A stretch of DNA of 64,000 nucleotides from an uncultured Prevotellaceae bacterium (GTDB taxonomy: Bacteria > Bacteroidota > Bacteroidia > Bacteroidales > Bacteroidaceae): positions 1 to 64,000 of the forward strand of contig CACXQL010000020.1 in the NCBI GenBank assembly GCA_902769805.1, read 5' to 3'. This document shows positions 7,371 through 14,900 of this stretch, piece after piece; position 1 is the stretch's first letter, and each line of letters opens with the position of its first letter. The position numbers and the translations under genes are program-made. The notes beneath the pieces were generated by a model that made no database searches, was not told the DNA's origin, and was given only the letters and a program-made list of their open reading frames with translations.

Positions 7371-8327
7371 TTATTTTACGCTTGTGATGATCTCCGCAAT
7401 CTCCTTACGGGCTTTCTTGCCTTCAGGACATGGCCAGAGAGGATAGACGTGTCCCATCTTCTCTGCAACGTGCAGACGGGCATCGACACCAGCGGCTTTC
7501 ATCTTGTCATAGGTTTTCACGACATCGGTATAGAAGACCTCCCACGTACCTGTAAAGAGATCAGTGGGTGGTAGTCCTTTCATGTCACCATAAAGGGGAG
7601 AAATCATCGGGTCTTTCACGTCTATACCATGAGCCCAGTCGGCGCCGTATTTCTTCAGCACATCGATGGTGAGCCAGTTATCGTACTCCTGTAACGAGGG
7701 GTCGCCTCCCATAACATCGACCCAGGGCGAGATAAGTACGAGGTGATAAGGCAGGTCGAGCGAGTCTTTACGGATCTCCTGTGCCAATGCCAGCGTGAAT
7801 CCGCCTCCTGCAGAGTCGCCCATGATAAGGATTCGATTGGCAGGGAAACGACTGAGCAGTTCACGATAGAGTTGCATCATGAGCGGATGAGCCTCAGCGG
7901 CTGTGTGAAGGGGAAGCAGTGGATAGTTGGGTGTTACGATGCCACAACCCGTAGTCTCTGCCCATTCTGCCATCGCTTTCCAATGCTGCGAGGTGAAGTT
8001 GTGGACATAGGCACCGCCGTGGAGGTAAAGCACCACAGGTTTTGTTTCATCTTCCCCTGCAACCTCGAATACCTGCATACTGCCAATCTTGTATTCTTTC
8101 ACCTCACGTGGAAACTCCACACCAACAGGAACCGTCGTCACACCCTTGTCGGTTTTGTCTGCCATTGCTATGTCGTATGACTCCATGGTCATCTGGTGCA
8201 GTGCACTCCTTACGACGATGGATTGCGGAGAACGCCCTGTTATCAGCCATACGGCTCCAACAATGATGACGATGGCAAAGATGATTCCTGCCAATGTCTT
8301 AATGATTTTCTTTTCTTTTTTGCTCAT
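7371..8327 (-). CDS. Alpha/beta hydrolase, hormone-sensitive-lipase type, membrane-anchored
   Basis: A 318-residue protein with one N-terminal membrane helix (about residues 11-30, LAGIIFAIVIIVGAVWLI). The hydrolase domain has the HSL-family oxyanion motif LHGGAYVH, the nucleophile elbow GDSAGGG and a C-terminal histidine in MGHVYPL. The acidic residue is in the TWEVFYTD segment. It should hydrolyse an ester on the periplasmic face, but the substrate is unknown. It is monocistronic, convergent with the DUF4890 gene, and has its own -7 box at complement 8357-8364. Confidence 0.8.
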   Translation of the reverse strand: MSKKEKKIIKTLAGIIFAIVIIVGAVWLITGRSPQSIVVRSALHQMTMESYDIAMADKTDKGVTTVPVGVEFPREVKEYKIGSMQVFEVAGEDETKPVVLYLHGGAYVHNFTSQHWKAMAEWAETTGCGIVTPNYPLLPLHTAAEAHPLMMQLYRELLSRFPANRILIMGDSAGGGFTLALAQEIRKDSLDLPYHLVLISPWVDVMGGDPSLQEYDNWLTIDVLKKYGADWAHGIDVKDPMISPLYGDMKGLPPTDLFTGTWEVFYTDVVKTYDKMKAAGVDARLHVAEKMGHVYPLWPCPEGKKARKEIAEIITSVK

Positions 8328-8356
8328 ATTTCAGTTTTTGTGTGATGGTTTCGTGG

Positions 8357-8364
8357 CAAAAGTA
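8357..8364 (-). promoter_or_regulatory. -7 box of the hydrolase gene
   Basis: TACTTTTG on the reverse strand, 29 bp before the ATG at 8327. No clear -33 TTTG at 19-21 bp. Confidence 0.5.
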
Positions 8365-8523
8365 CGAATATTTTTTGGAAAACCATAGCCTTTCCCATAT
8401 TTTTTTGATAGAAGTCTCCTCTCTCTCCTTCCTCGCTCTCCCTCCTCGTTCCTCCCAATGCCTTCTATGCTTCATTCCAGTATCTGTTTAGGGGGTATTC
8501 CAGTATCTCCTATGAGGTAAGGG

Positions 8524-8589
8524 AGGCTTTAGTAACAACGTTAGAAGGCTTTAGCGTAAGTGATAGAAGGCACTCCGACGGATGAGGTG
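8524..8589. repeat. Diverged tandem repeat with 22-bp period (tentative)
   Basis: AGGCTTTAG at 8524 and 8546 and AGGCA at 8568 recur at exactly 22 bp, with GTTAGA/GATAGA at matching positions. Two TTCCAGTATCT copies lie just upstream (8475 and 8498). It may be a worn relative of the 22-bp palindromic arrays near 32, 42.8 and 52.9 kb. The gene-free stretch 8328-9035 otherwise holds CT-rich words (8415-8460), this array and the inverted-repeat block below. Confidence 0.45.
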
Positions 8590-8623
8590 ACATTTTTAGC
8601 TTTGACAGTTTGACAAATAACAA

Positions 8624-8921
8624 ATAACAGATAACAGTTTTCAAAAATCGATTTATAAGATTTCAGTATTTCAGATTTCAGTTTCTGATTTTTGAGTTTC
8701 ACAACCTATTCACTACTAAAACAAAAATATTTATATAAATATATTATTATATATATATTATATATAATATATATATAATAAAAATTGAAATCAAGTTTTT
8801 TCCTTGAGTTCAAGAAACTGTTATCTGTTATCTGTAACGCCCAATTTCATAAACTGTCAACTGTCAAAACTGTCAAAAACCTCATCTTCGTTACTGAAAC
8901 TGAAATCTGAAATACTGAAAT
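8624..8921. repeat. Inverted-repeat block of 7-bp words around an AT-only core
   Basis: A 17-bp perfect inverted pair (8624-8640 with 8815-8831, word CTGTTAT) and a 26-bp perfect inverted pair (8660-8685 with 8896-8921, word CTGAAAT) flank an almost pure A/T tract at 8720-8785. A CTGTCAA tandem lies at 8851-8878. The pairs are interleaved rather than nested, so one simple hairpin does not explain them. No coding sense is seen. Confidence 0.75.
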
Positions 8922-8984
8922 TTTACATTGTAGATTTGTTACGATTTAACGCTTATTATCTTGATTGCTAATTATAGTATGTTG

Positions 8985-9012
8985 CGAGGTTTGAATACTA
9001 TAATTATCTTTG
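8985..9012 (+). promoter_or_regulatory. Promoter of the first XRE regulator
   Basis: GTTG about 20 bp upstream of TATCTTTG (9005-9012). ATG follows at 9036. Confidence 0.55.
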
Positions 9013-9035
9013 CATCGGCTTAAAACAACTACAAA

Positions 9036-9251
9036 ATGCAACAACATCACCCTATTCTTGAACTCTTTGGCAAGAACGTCCAGAGGCTTCGTACAGAGCA
9101 GAACATCTCACAAGAGAAGTTAGCAGAAAAGGCACATCTTCATCGTACATACATTGGTATGGTGGAACGTGCTGAGCGTAACATCACGCTTATCAATATG
9201 CAGAAGATTGCGAGTGCCTTAGGGGTTCAGATCGGTGAATTAGTGAAATAG
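9036..9251 (+). CDS. XRE-family helix-turn-helix regulator
   Basis: A 71-residue protein made almost wholly of one Cro/cI-type HTH: FGKNVQRLRTEQNISQEKLA, then HRTYIGMVERAERNITL and IASALGVQIGEL. Such small regulators normally bind DNA as dimers. It has its own promoter and lies 146 bp before a second, similar XRE gene (both have RTYIG followed by ER), suggesting duplication. It may control the restriction genes downstream, or itself. No other domain is present. Confidence 0.8.
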   Translation: MQQHHPILELFGKNVQRLRTEQNISQEKLAEKAHLHRTYIGMVERAERNITLINMQKIASALGVQIGELVK

Positions 9252-9346
9252 TTTTTATGACAAAAAGACTAAATTTTCGATTTTGCTATTAGTAAATTAA
9301 TCATAGTCCCTCTCTTATTATCCTTTATAGCATAAGGAACAAAATT

Positions 9347-9392
9347 GCTATCTTTAGACCGTTGTACTAAAGGTAGCAATTTCTTATCTTTG
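9347..9392 (+). promoter_or_regulatory. Operator-like inverted repeat over the XRE-mcrBC promoter
   Basis: GTTG (9361-9364), 20 bp, TATCTTTG (9385-9392) form the promoter. An 11-bp inverted repeat with one mismatch (GCTATCTTTAG 9347-9357 and CTAAAGGTAGC 9367-9377) brackets the -33 box. This placement suits repression by a dimeric XRE protein such as the product of the next gene. Only five bases separate the -7 box from the ATG. Confidence 0.65.
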
Positions 9393-9397
9393 CACAC

Positions 9398-9610
9398 ATG
9401 AAAACAGCAGAAAATATCTCCTTTGGCAAACGTGTGGCAGAATTGCGTAAGGAAGCAGGTTTCTCTCAGGAACAATTTGCATTCAAGTGCGACGTAGACA
9501 GAACCTATATTGGCACGATTGAGCGTGGTGAGAAAAGCCCCACGCTGAACACAATTGTCAAGATAGCCAATGCTTTAGGAATTTCAAAAAGTGAATTGTT
9601 TGATTACTGA
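9398..9610 (+). CDS. XRE-family regulator leading the McrBC-like operon
   Basis: A 70-residue single-domain HTH protein (FGKRVAELRKEAGFSQEQFA, RTYIGTIERGEKSPTL, IANALGISKSELF). It starts five bases after a -7 box, so its mRNA is almost leaderless. The mcrB-like gene begins 11 bp after its stop, so it is the first gene of the restriction operon. Controller proteins of this kind delay expression of restriction enzymes in many systems; here that is an inference supported by the inverted repeat over the promoter. Confidence 0.8.
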   Translation: MKTAENISFGKRVAELRKEAGFSQEQFAFKCDVDRTYIGTIERGEKSPTLNTIVKIANALGISKSELFDY

Positions 9611-9621
9611 ATTATTGTTAT

Positions 9622-11031
9622 ATGGAACTACAGAACCTATTTGATCAAGTTATTGCTTTTGCCCAAGAGTGTGGTATGGAGCAAAAGACGAGTGGAAATC
9701 CTAAAGGGAATACCATTGTTCGAGACAATGCGACAGGCAAACAGAATAATCAAGAGGATTTCTTGAAAGGTGCGTATTTTGGTTTTATACGTGACGAAGA
9801 AGAATACAGCGGAGGTTACCACGATTACTCGCTTGTTTTTTTTCCACAGATAGATAACAAAGCATGTGTCGTGGCATTTGGAGTGGGTTCACTTGGCTTC
9901 GCTAATGATTATGACATCGCGACATTACCGTGGATAAGACGACAGTTTTCTAAGTTACGCCAAGAAGGCTGTAAGGCATATTTCAAGAACGACTTTAGCG
10001 ACATAGAGAATTCGTCCTTGGACTTGATGGCTGAGATAAAAGAGAACTATCCCCAATTAAAGAAGGTTATTGACACTTACAAAAAGGTACTACCTGCCTC
10101 ACAGATATTGGATTTCTCAGACGAAACAAAAGACGAAGAGAATCTTCGGATAATAAAGCAATGGATTGCGACATACGCGCTGATACGTAATTGGGCAAAC
10201 AAAACGCAGATGAAAACAATAAAGCAGTTTTTGCCCGAAGATAATAGAGAATCATTGGAAACTTACCAGATTGAATACATCTTGCGACACGATAAATTTG
10301 TTGTATTACAAGGTGCACCAGGCACTGGCAAAACATATACGGCATTGGAGGTGGCTAAGAATTATGATATCGTACATTTTGAGCAATTCCATGCAGAGAC
10401 AACTTTTTCTGATTTTGTATATGGAATACGTCCTGTTTTAGGTGTGGATAAATTATTATATGAAGCAAATGAGGGTGTTCTATACCGTGCTATAAAGTCT
10501 GCACAAGATGATTCAAATAGGAAAGTATTGTTGATTATTGACGAGATAAATCGTGCTAATCTATCAAATGTGTTGGGCCCTGTTTTCTACCTGTTTGAAA
10601 AGAATCAATCTAACCATAATTATTCGATTAAAATTGGCGATATAGAACTGAAAGCCCTTCCTGAGAATCTATTTGTCATTGCCACAATGAATACTGCTGA
10701 CAGAAGTTTGGCTGTCGTGGATTTTGCCTTACGCAGAAGATTTACTTGGCTAACACTTAAACCCCATAAGATTCAAAGCTTAGATTTCCAAAAGAATTAT
10801 TTCAATGATTTCGATTCTCTTTTTCAGAAATACGCTACAGACGAAGAACTGAATCTTCAGCCGGGCCAGTCGTATTTTATTGCAAAAGATGAAAATGAAA
10901 TGAAGACACGTCTTGAATTTGAGATAATGCCTTTAATGAAAGAATATTTTAACGAAGGATATTTGTTGAAAGCCAAGGATGAATTTAGCAATTATTTCTA
11001 CAACAAACTTGGTGTATTAATGTATGAGTAA
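9622..11031 (+). CDS. mcrB: McrB-like AAA+ NTPase of a type IV restriction system
   Basis: A 469-residue protein. Residues 225-400 form an McrB-type AAA+ domain: Walker A GAPGTGKT at 231-238, Walker B LLIIDEINRAN at about 303-313, the McrB hallmark MNTADRS at 356-362 and arginine-finger region LRRRF. Residues 1-200 form a separate N-terminal domain (KGAYFGFIRDEEEYSGGYHD, FFPQID, VVAFGVGSLGF) that presumably recognises the modified or foreign DNA; I recognise it only loosely as MrcB_N-like. The ORF overlaps the McrC-like gene by eight bases. McrB drives GTP-dependent translocation and needs McrC to cut DNA. Confidence 0.85.
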   Translation: MELQNLFDQVIAFAQECGMEQKTSGNPKGNTIVRDNATGKQNNQEDFLKGAYFGFIRDEEEYSGGYHDYSLVFFPQIDNKACVVAFGVGSLGFANDYDIATLPWIRRQFSKLRQEGCKAYFKNDFSDIENSSLDLMAEIKENYPQLKKVIDTYKKVLPASQILDFSDETKDEENLRIIKQWIATYALIRNWANKTQMKTIKQFLPEDNRESLETYQIEYILRHDKFVVLQGAPGTGKTYTALEVAKNYDIVHFEQFHAETTFSDFVYGIRPVLGVDKLLYEANEGVLYRAIKSAQDDSNRKVLLIIDEINRANLSNVLGPVFYLFEKNQSNHNYSIKIGDIELKALPENLFVIATMNTADRSLAVVDFALRRRFTWLTLKPHKIQSLDFQKNYFNDFDSLFQKYATDEELNLQPGQSYFIAKDENEMKTRLEFEIMPLMKEYFNEGYLLKAKDEFSNYFYNKLGVLMYE

Positions 11032-12346
11032 GAAGCAGTTCTCAACATTTACTTTCCCTGTCCTTCAGACTAATGCTGTCTCTTTTTCATCCCTTAATGA
11101 AGCTTGGGATGAAGACAAACGTTATCCAGAAACAGCTGTTCAGAAATTTCTGTTGCGAAATGCTGAGACGTTTAAGTTTTTGGAGATAAATGCTGTTGGT
11201 GAATATGCTGATAGCGGGAATTATGTGTTGGAACTGACTACCTCTAAATATATTGGTTGTATACCCTTATTATCTCCTAGTACAGGCTTACCTTCTGGGA
11301 ATCTTATTATAACGGGACGGTTTGGCGAGGACGTTTCAGAGTTATTGTCTGTAATAGGAGAATTTGTAGAACCAGAATTCAATGAAAGAATAAAACTATC
11401 TTTAGGCAGTTACGTAAAGCCTCCATTGTATTTCGAATGTCAAAATTTTATTGACCGATATATCGAGGCAAAGAGGTACAAATGGCGTAAGTTTGATAAT
11501 GTTGAGAAGATAGAGAATAGACCAACAAACTCAACGAAATGGGATAAATATGCATTGAAGAGTTATGAACCTCGTAACACATTAAAATATCCCAATAGCT
11601 GTAATGTTCTATCCAAAAGTCATAGAGAGTGGGAAGAGTTAAACTATGTACTTGGTTTGTGTATAGATGAAATATTATCAACTAGAACACCCATTCGCTC
11701 TCGGATGGCATACATGGACAAAATAACGAATTTATTGAATACGTTTGATCGTCATTCTGTTCATGCAGTATCTGAAGTGAAGATTCACATGTCCGACCCA
11801 GTTATCATAAAGAAACTAAAGGAAGTTGCAAACAGAGTTCTTCAAAATGCATCTAGTTCTAAAAATGCATGGCGATTAGATTTTGCTGAATTCTTCGAAC
11901 GCTACGTACAATATTTGCTAAAGGAAGTGGCAAGAACTAAGGGTGCAAGGATTACATGCAATCCTCATTTCCCCGTTTATGGTAATAGACCAGCATGGGC
12001 GTTGAAATATATTGAGCCTGACATTATCATTGACAAATCTGACGTTCAGTTTATTATTGATGCAAAATACAAGTCACATATTTATCAAATAAATGGTGAC
12101 AGCGAGCAACTAAGAGAGACATTCCGTGAGGATTTCCATCAAGTTTTGGCATATTCATCATTTTGCGGAAGTAAACAAAAGCATGTTATGCTTATTTATC
12201 CTTCTGACCATTTCGTTTCTCGAGAGTTAGATGTACTTAGCGGCATTAATGGTTATTCTGCAAAGGCATATCTTATTGGTATACCCTTAAAGAAATCGGA
12301 TTTAGAAGAAACCAAACGGAAGCTTTCTTCAATTATCATCTTGTGA
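11024..12346 (+). CDS. mcrC: McrC-like PD-(D/E)XK nuclease subunit
   Basis: A 440-residue protein. The N-terminal half is probably the McrB-binding part. The C-terminal region (about 300-410) carries the nuclease core: an upstream acidic residue in FAEFFERYVQYLL, then IEPDIII, FIIDAKYKS (the D...DAK motif), followed by DFHQVLAYSSFC. This pattern is the 5-methylcytosine restriction McrC (PF10117) arrangement. It overlaps mcrB by eight bases. Its 3' end overlaps the convergent small gene by 18 bp, so antisense effects are possible. Sequence is intact. Confidence 0.8.
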   Translation: MSKKQFSTFTFPVLQTNAVSFSSLNEAWDEDKRYPETAVQKFLLRNAETFKFLEINAVGEYADSGNYVLELTTSKYIGCIPLLSPSTGLPSGNLIITGRFGEDVSELLSVIGEFVEPEFNERIKLSLGSYVKPPLYFECQNFIDRYIEAKRYKWRKFDNVEKIENRPTNSTKWDKYALKSYEPRNTLKYPNSCNVLSKSHREWEELNYVLGLCIDEILSTRTPIRSRMAYMDKITNLLNTFDRHSVHAVSEVKIHMSDPVIIKKLKEVANRVLQNASSSKNAWRLDFAEFFERYVQYLLKEVARTKGARITCNPHFPVYGNRPAWALKYIEPDIIIDKSDVQFIIDAKYKSHIYQINGDSEQLRETFREDFHQVLAYSSFCGSKQKHVMLIYPSDHFVSRELDVLSGINGYSAKAYLIGIPLKKSDLEETKRKLSSIIIL

Positions 12347-12559
12347 TCGTTCTATCAACGACTCCAAACTCCAACCACAGATAGCGATTAATAAGTCATC
12401 TGCATAGTCATTGTTAAGTGATGCCAGAAGTAATTGACGTGTTTTTTTGTAGTAAGGTTCATCGTCTGAGTTGATTTCATTAATCAAGGTCTCGAAGAAT
12501 CTTTCGAGAAATTCTTCGTTTGCATTGTCGAGAATTGCTTGTATTTGTTCTTTGTCCAT
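12329..12559 (-). CDS. Small acidic hypothetical protein next to McrBC
   Basis: I choose ATG 12557-12559 (76 residues, MDKEQIQAILDNANEEFLER) over an upstream ATG at 12604, because a promoter (12574-12605) lies between them. The protein is acidic and predicted helical (FLERFFETLINEINSDDEPYY, LLLASLNNDYADDLLIAICGW). I recognise no family. It converges on mcrC with an 18-bp overlap. A role in the defence block, as immunity or regulator, is possible but unsupported. Confidence 0.6.
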   Translation of the reverse strand: MDKEQIQAILDNANEEFLERFFETLINEINSDDEPYYKKTRQLLLASLNNDYADDLLIAICGWSLESLIERSQDDN

Positions 12560-12573
12560 AACTGTTTTTGTTG

Positions 12574-12605
12574 CTAAATTAATCTGTAAAGTGAGAGAAT
12601 CCAAA
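12574..12605 (-). promoter_or_regulatory. Promoter of the small acidic gene; decides its start
   Basis: TTTG (12602-12605), 20 bp, TAATTTAG (12574-12581), one mismatch. It lies downstream of the first possible ATG (12604) and 14 bp before the second. Confidence 0.6.
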
Positions 12606-12639
12606 TTCTTTAACTATTTCCAGGCTTTGCCAGGAAAGA

Positions 12640-13137
12640 TTAATGAACAGAAACACCAATATCATATCCGTTGTTGATACATTCGTTTAACCTATCAATA
12701 TCGTCAACACATCCTTCTGTACCATCATCATAAAGTTGGAACAGTTCTGCTCTTCCATTATACCATAAGTGACGAGCCTCATCAGGAGTCAGCACTCTCC
12801 AAATACAATCACTAACAAGTAATGCTTTAAAATAACAGTCCCAGTCTAATTCATAATAATGTAACTGGTCTTGATGTTTGGAGATGAGTTCATAAATGTC
12901 TATCTGCTTGTTAATATTATATATATCGTCGAAGGATAGCACATCTTTCCCTTTTTCTTCTAGAATAATGTAATCGTAATCAATCTTGATCGTATTAACA
13001 CTGAAGGATAGAGAATAATGATTCTCATAATCGTATATCCATAAATAATCGTCTTTCTCTAATTTGATACTACCTAAGCCAAAGCCCAGACATGCTTTTT
13101 TTATTTCCTGAGTTATCGACCTAAAATCTGTTTTCAT
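12640..13137 (-). CDS. Hypothetical protein, 165 residues
   Basis: The chosen start is ATG 13135-13137 (MKTDFRSITQEIKKACLGF); a longer frame beginning at 13188 would start upstream of the TACCTTTG box at 13146-13153. The product is acidic, aromatic-rich and soluble (LWIYDYENHYSLSFSV, YYELDWDCYF, WRVLTPDEARHLWYNGRAE). I do not recognise a family. It reads as a complete gene with its own promoter and an almost leaderless transcript. Position beside the McrBC genes and the lack of housekeeping character suggest an accessory role. Confidence 0.6.
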   Translation of the reverse strand: MKTDFRSITQEIKKACLGFGLGSIKLEKDDYLWIYDYENHYSLSFSVNTIKIDYDYIILEEKGKDVLSFDDIYNINKQIDIYELISKHQDQLHYYELDWDCYFKALLVSDCIWRVLTPDEARHLWYNGRAELFQLYDDGTEGCVDDIDRLNECINNGYDIGVSVH

Positions 13138-13145
13138 TTTTTCCG

Positions 13146-13168
13146 CAAAGGTACTCCGGCAACTTAGA
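13146..13168 (-). promoter_or_regulatory. Promoter of the 165-residue hypothetical gene
   Basis: TACCTTTG (13146-13153) with a TTTG about 19 bp upstream on the reverse strand. Only eight bases separate the -7 box from the ATG. Confidence 0.55.
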
Positions 13169-13234
13169 CAAACAAAATATTCCGGCATTCTTTAAGATTT
13201 TACCGGGTTTATTAAGATTTCAGGATTTATTTTG

Positions 13235-13242
13235 TAACTTTG
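13235..13242 (+). promoter_or_regulatory. -7 box of the NUDIX gene
   Basis: TAACTTTG, seven bases before the ATG at 13250. No clear -33 box at the expected place. The mRNA would be nearly leaderless. Confidence 0.55.
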
Positions 13243-13249
13243 CACCAAT

Positions 13250-13636
13250 ATGAAACAAATAGAAGTCGTAGCAGCCATTATACATGATGAGGCGGGGCGT
13301 ATCTTCGCTACGCAGCGAGGGTATGGAGACTTTAAGGATGGCTGGGAGTTCCCTGGCGGGAAGATGGAGCAAGGGGAGACGCCAGAGGAGGCACTACGAC
13401 GTGAGATATGGGAGGAGTTAGAGACAAATATTGTCGTAGAACGGTTGATACAAACGGTGGAATATGATTATCCAAACTTCCACTTAACGATGCACTGCTA
13501 TTGGTGTCATATAGAGAGTGGGGCTTTGACGCTCAAAGAGCATGAGGCGGCACGATGGTTGGCTAAAGAGGACTTGGGCTCTGTCGACTGGTTGCCTGCA
13601 GATAGAATAGTTGTGGAATCAATAATCAAAGAATAA
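13250..13636 (+). CDS. MutT-like NUDIX pyrophosphohydrolase
   Basis: A 128-residue protein with a full Nudix box: GGKMEQGETPEEALRREIWEE (GX5EX7REUXEE, near residues 37-57). The short single-domain form and the start KQIEVVAAIIHDEAGRIFATQRG match MutT-type (deoxy)nucleoside triphosphate hydrolases that clear 8-oxo-dGTP or related nucleotides. Its stop overlaps the next ATG by one base (TAATG), so it is coupled to the Vsr-derived reading frame. In related genomes this kind of gene often sits before vsr and a cytosine methylase; here both are truncated or missing. Confidence 0.85.
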   Translation: MKQIEVVAAIIHDEAGRIFATQRGYGDFKDGWEFPGGKMEQGETPEEALRREIWEELETNIVVERLIQTVEYDYPNFHLTMHCYWCHIESGALTLKEHEAARWLAKEDLGSVDWLPADRIVVESIIKE

Positions 13637-14856
13637 TGGATACCCTCTCACATCAACAGCGACACGCAAATATGGCGGCGATTCATTCGAAGAATACGAA
13701 GCCAGAGATGATTGTAAGGCGTGGGTTGTGGAAGAGGGGATTTAGATACAGGTTGAATCATAAACTATTCCTCTGCTTACTTCTGTTGTTCTCCTGTAGC
13801 ACTCAGGATGCTCAAGAAGAGAATCTGCTTCAGGAAGGTAAATGGAATCCACAGGTATGGACAATACTCAACGAGTTGCTGCGCTACTCTGGTAAGGGGA
13901 CTTATGCTGTGTTCGATTTCGACCAGACCACCATCGTTCACGACATTACACAAGCCCTTTGGGTGTACCAAATTGAGCATCTGCGTTATGCCGATGCCCC
14001 AGTCCACCATTTTCTTGACGGTATTCCACAGAAGGAAGTCAAGATGCCGGGAAAAGAAGATTCCTATGCCGAGATGGGGGAAGTCCTGTCATTGGAATAT
14101 AAAAGCATGAAGTCCAGGTTAGATGCAGGCGAGAGCATCGAGACCATCCGGCAATCAAACGACTACCTTGATTTCCGTGCTCGCATGGTCTCTCTGATGG
14201 ATGCTATGGACGAACAGTACGGGAGTTGGGTGACTTTCCTCTGGCAACCTGGACTGTTGGCAGGATATACCGAAACAGAAGCCACTGCGCTCATCCGTGA
14301 TGCCATCGCCGAGCATTTGGGGAAAGACAAGCTTGCCGTAGAGAAATGGTGCTCACCAAACGGACACTGGGGTGGAGAAGTGCAACGCGGCATCTGGATA
14401 TCTCCAGAGATGAAGGACCTGTACAGATGCCTTATGCTAGCAGGTATCGACACCTATGTCTGCTCGGCATCTCTGGAGCTGATAGTGGAAATACTGGCTT
14501 GTGACCCAGTATTAGGATTCGGCCTGCCTGCAGACAAGGTCTATGGCCTCCGCTTTATCTCTGGAGAAAGAATCGTTGCACAGTTCGACCCAGCATACGA
14601 ACAGCCTATCAAGGAAGGAAAGGTGGATTGCATCCGTGCTTATATGGCTCCTGCCCATGGTAATGCCGAACCTGTACTGGTTGCTGGAGACAGCAACGGC
14701 GACGTTCCCATGCTTACAGTCTTCCCCAACATGAAGCATGGTCTGATTATTGATGTAGGTCGCAGTCCAGAATCAGCCATCGGTCAGCTTGCCACCAAGG
14801 CTAAAAAGGAAAACAACACTGGTCTCTATCTCCTTCAACTGTCGTTTGAACGATAA
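13636..14856 (+). CDS. Chimeric ORF: Vsr N-terminus joined to a HAD-family lipoprotein phosphatase
   Basis: Residues 1-43 (MDTLSHQQRHANMAAIHSKN, TKPEMIVRRGLWKRGFRYRL) are the start of a very-short-patch-repair endonuclease. It then switches, in frame, to LFLCLLLLFSCS, a lipobox signal peptide, followed by a HAD phosphatase: FDFDQTTIV (motif I DxDxT), CSASLE (motif II), and VAGDSNGDVPML (motif IV). The catalytic core of Vsr is absent. A TTG at 13753-13755 would start translation exactly at LNHKLFLCLLLLFSCS, giving a normal 367-residue lipoprotein. So the HAD gene probably survives and the Vsr part is a deletion remnant. The downstream hydrolase follows 44 bp later. Confidence 0.75.
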   Translation: MDTLSHQQRHANMAAIHSKNTKPEMIVRRGLWKRGFRYRLNHKLFLCLLLLFSCSTQDAQEENLLQEGKWNPQVWTILNELLRYSGKGTYAVFDFDQTTIVHDITQALWVYQIEHLRYADAPVHHFLDGIPQKEVKMPGKEDSYAEMGEVLSLEYKSMKSRLDAGESIETIRQSNDYLDFRARMVSLMDAMDEQYGSWVTFLWQPGLLAGYTETEATALIRDAIAEHLGKDKLAVEKWCSPNGHWGGEVQRGIWISPEMKDLYRCLMLAGIDTYVCSASLELIVEILACDPVLGFGLPADKVYGLRFISGERIVAQFDPAYEQPIKEGKVDCIRAYMAPAHGNAEPVLVAGDSNGDVPMLTVFPNMKHGLIIDVGRSPESAIGQLATKAKKENNTGLYLLQLSFER

Positions 14857-14900
14857 CAGCCAAGAAAGTGGTAGGGAGCCTCAAGAAAAAGCAATAAGTG

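Noticed and set aside
8720..8790. Replication origin
   Set aside because: The A/T tract is suggestive, but no DnaA boxes (TTATCCACA-like) and no dnaA, dnaN or parAB genes are nearby.
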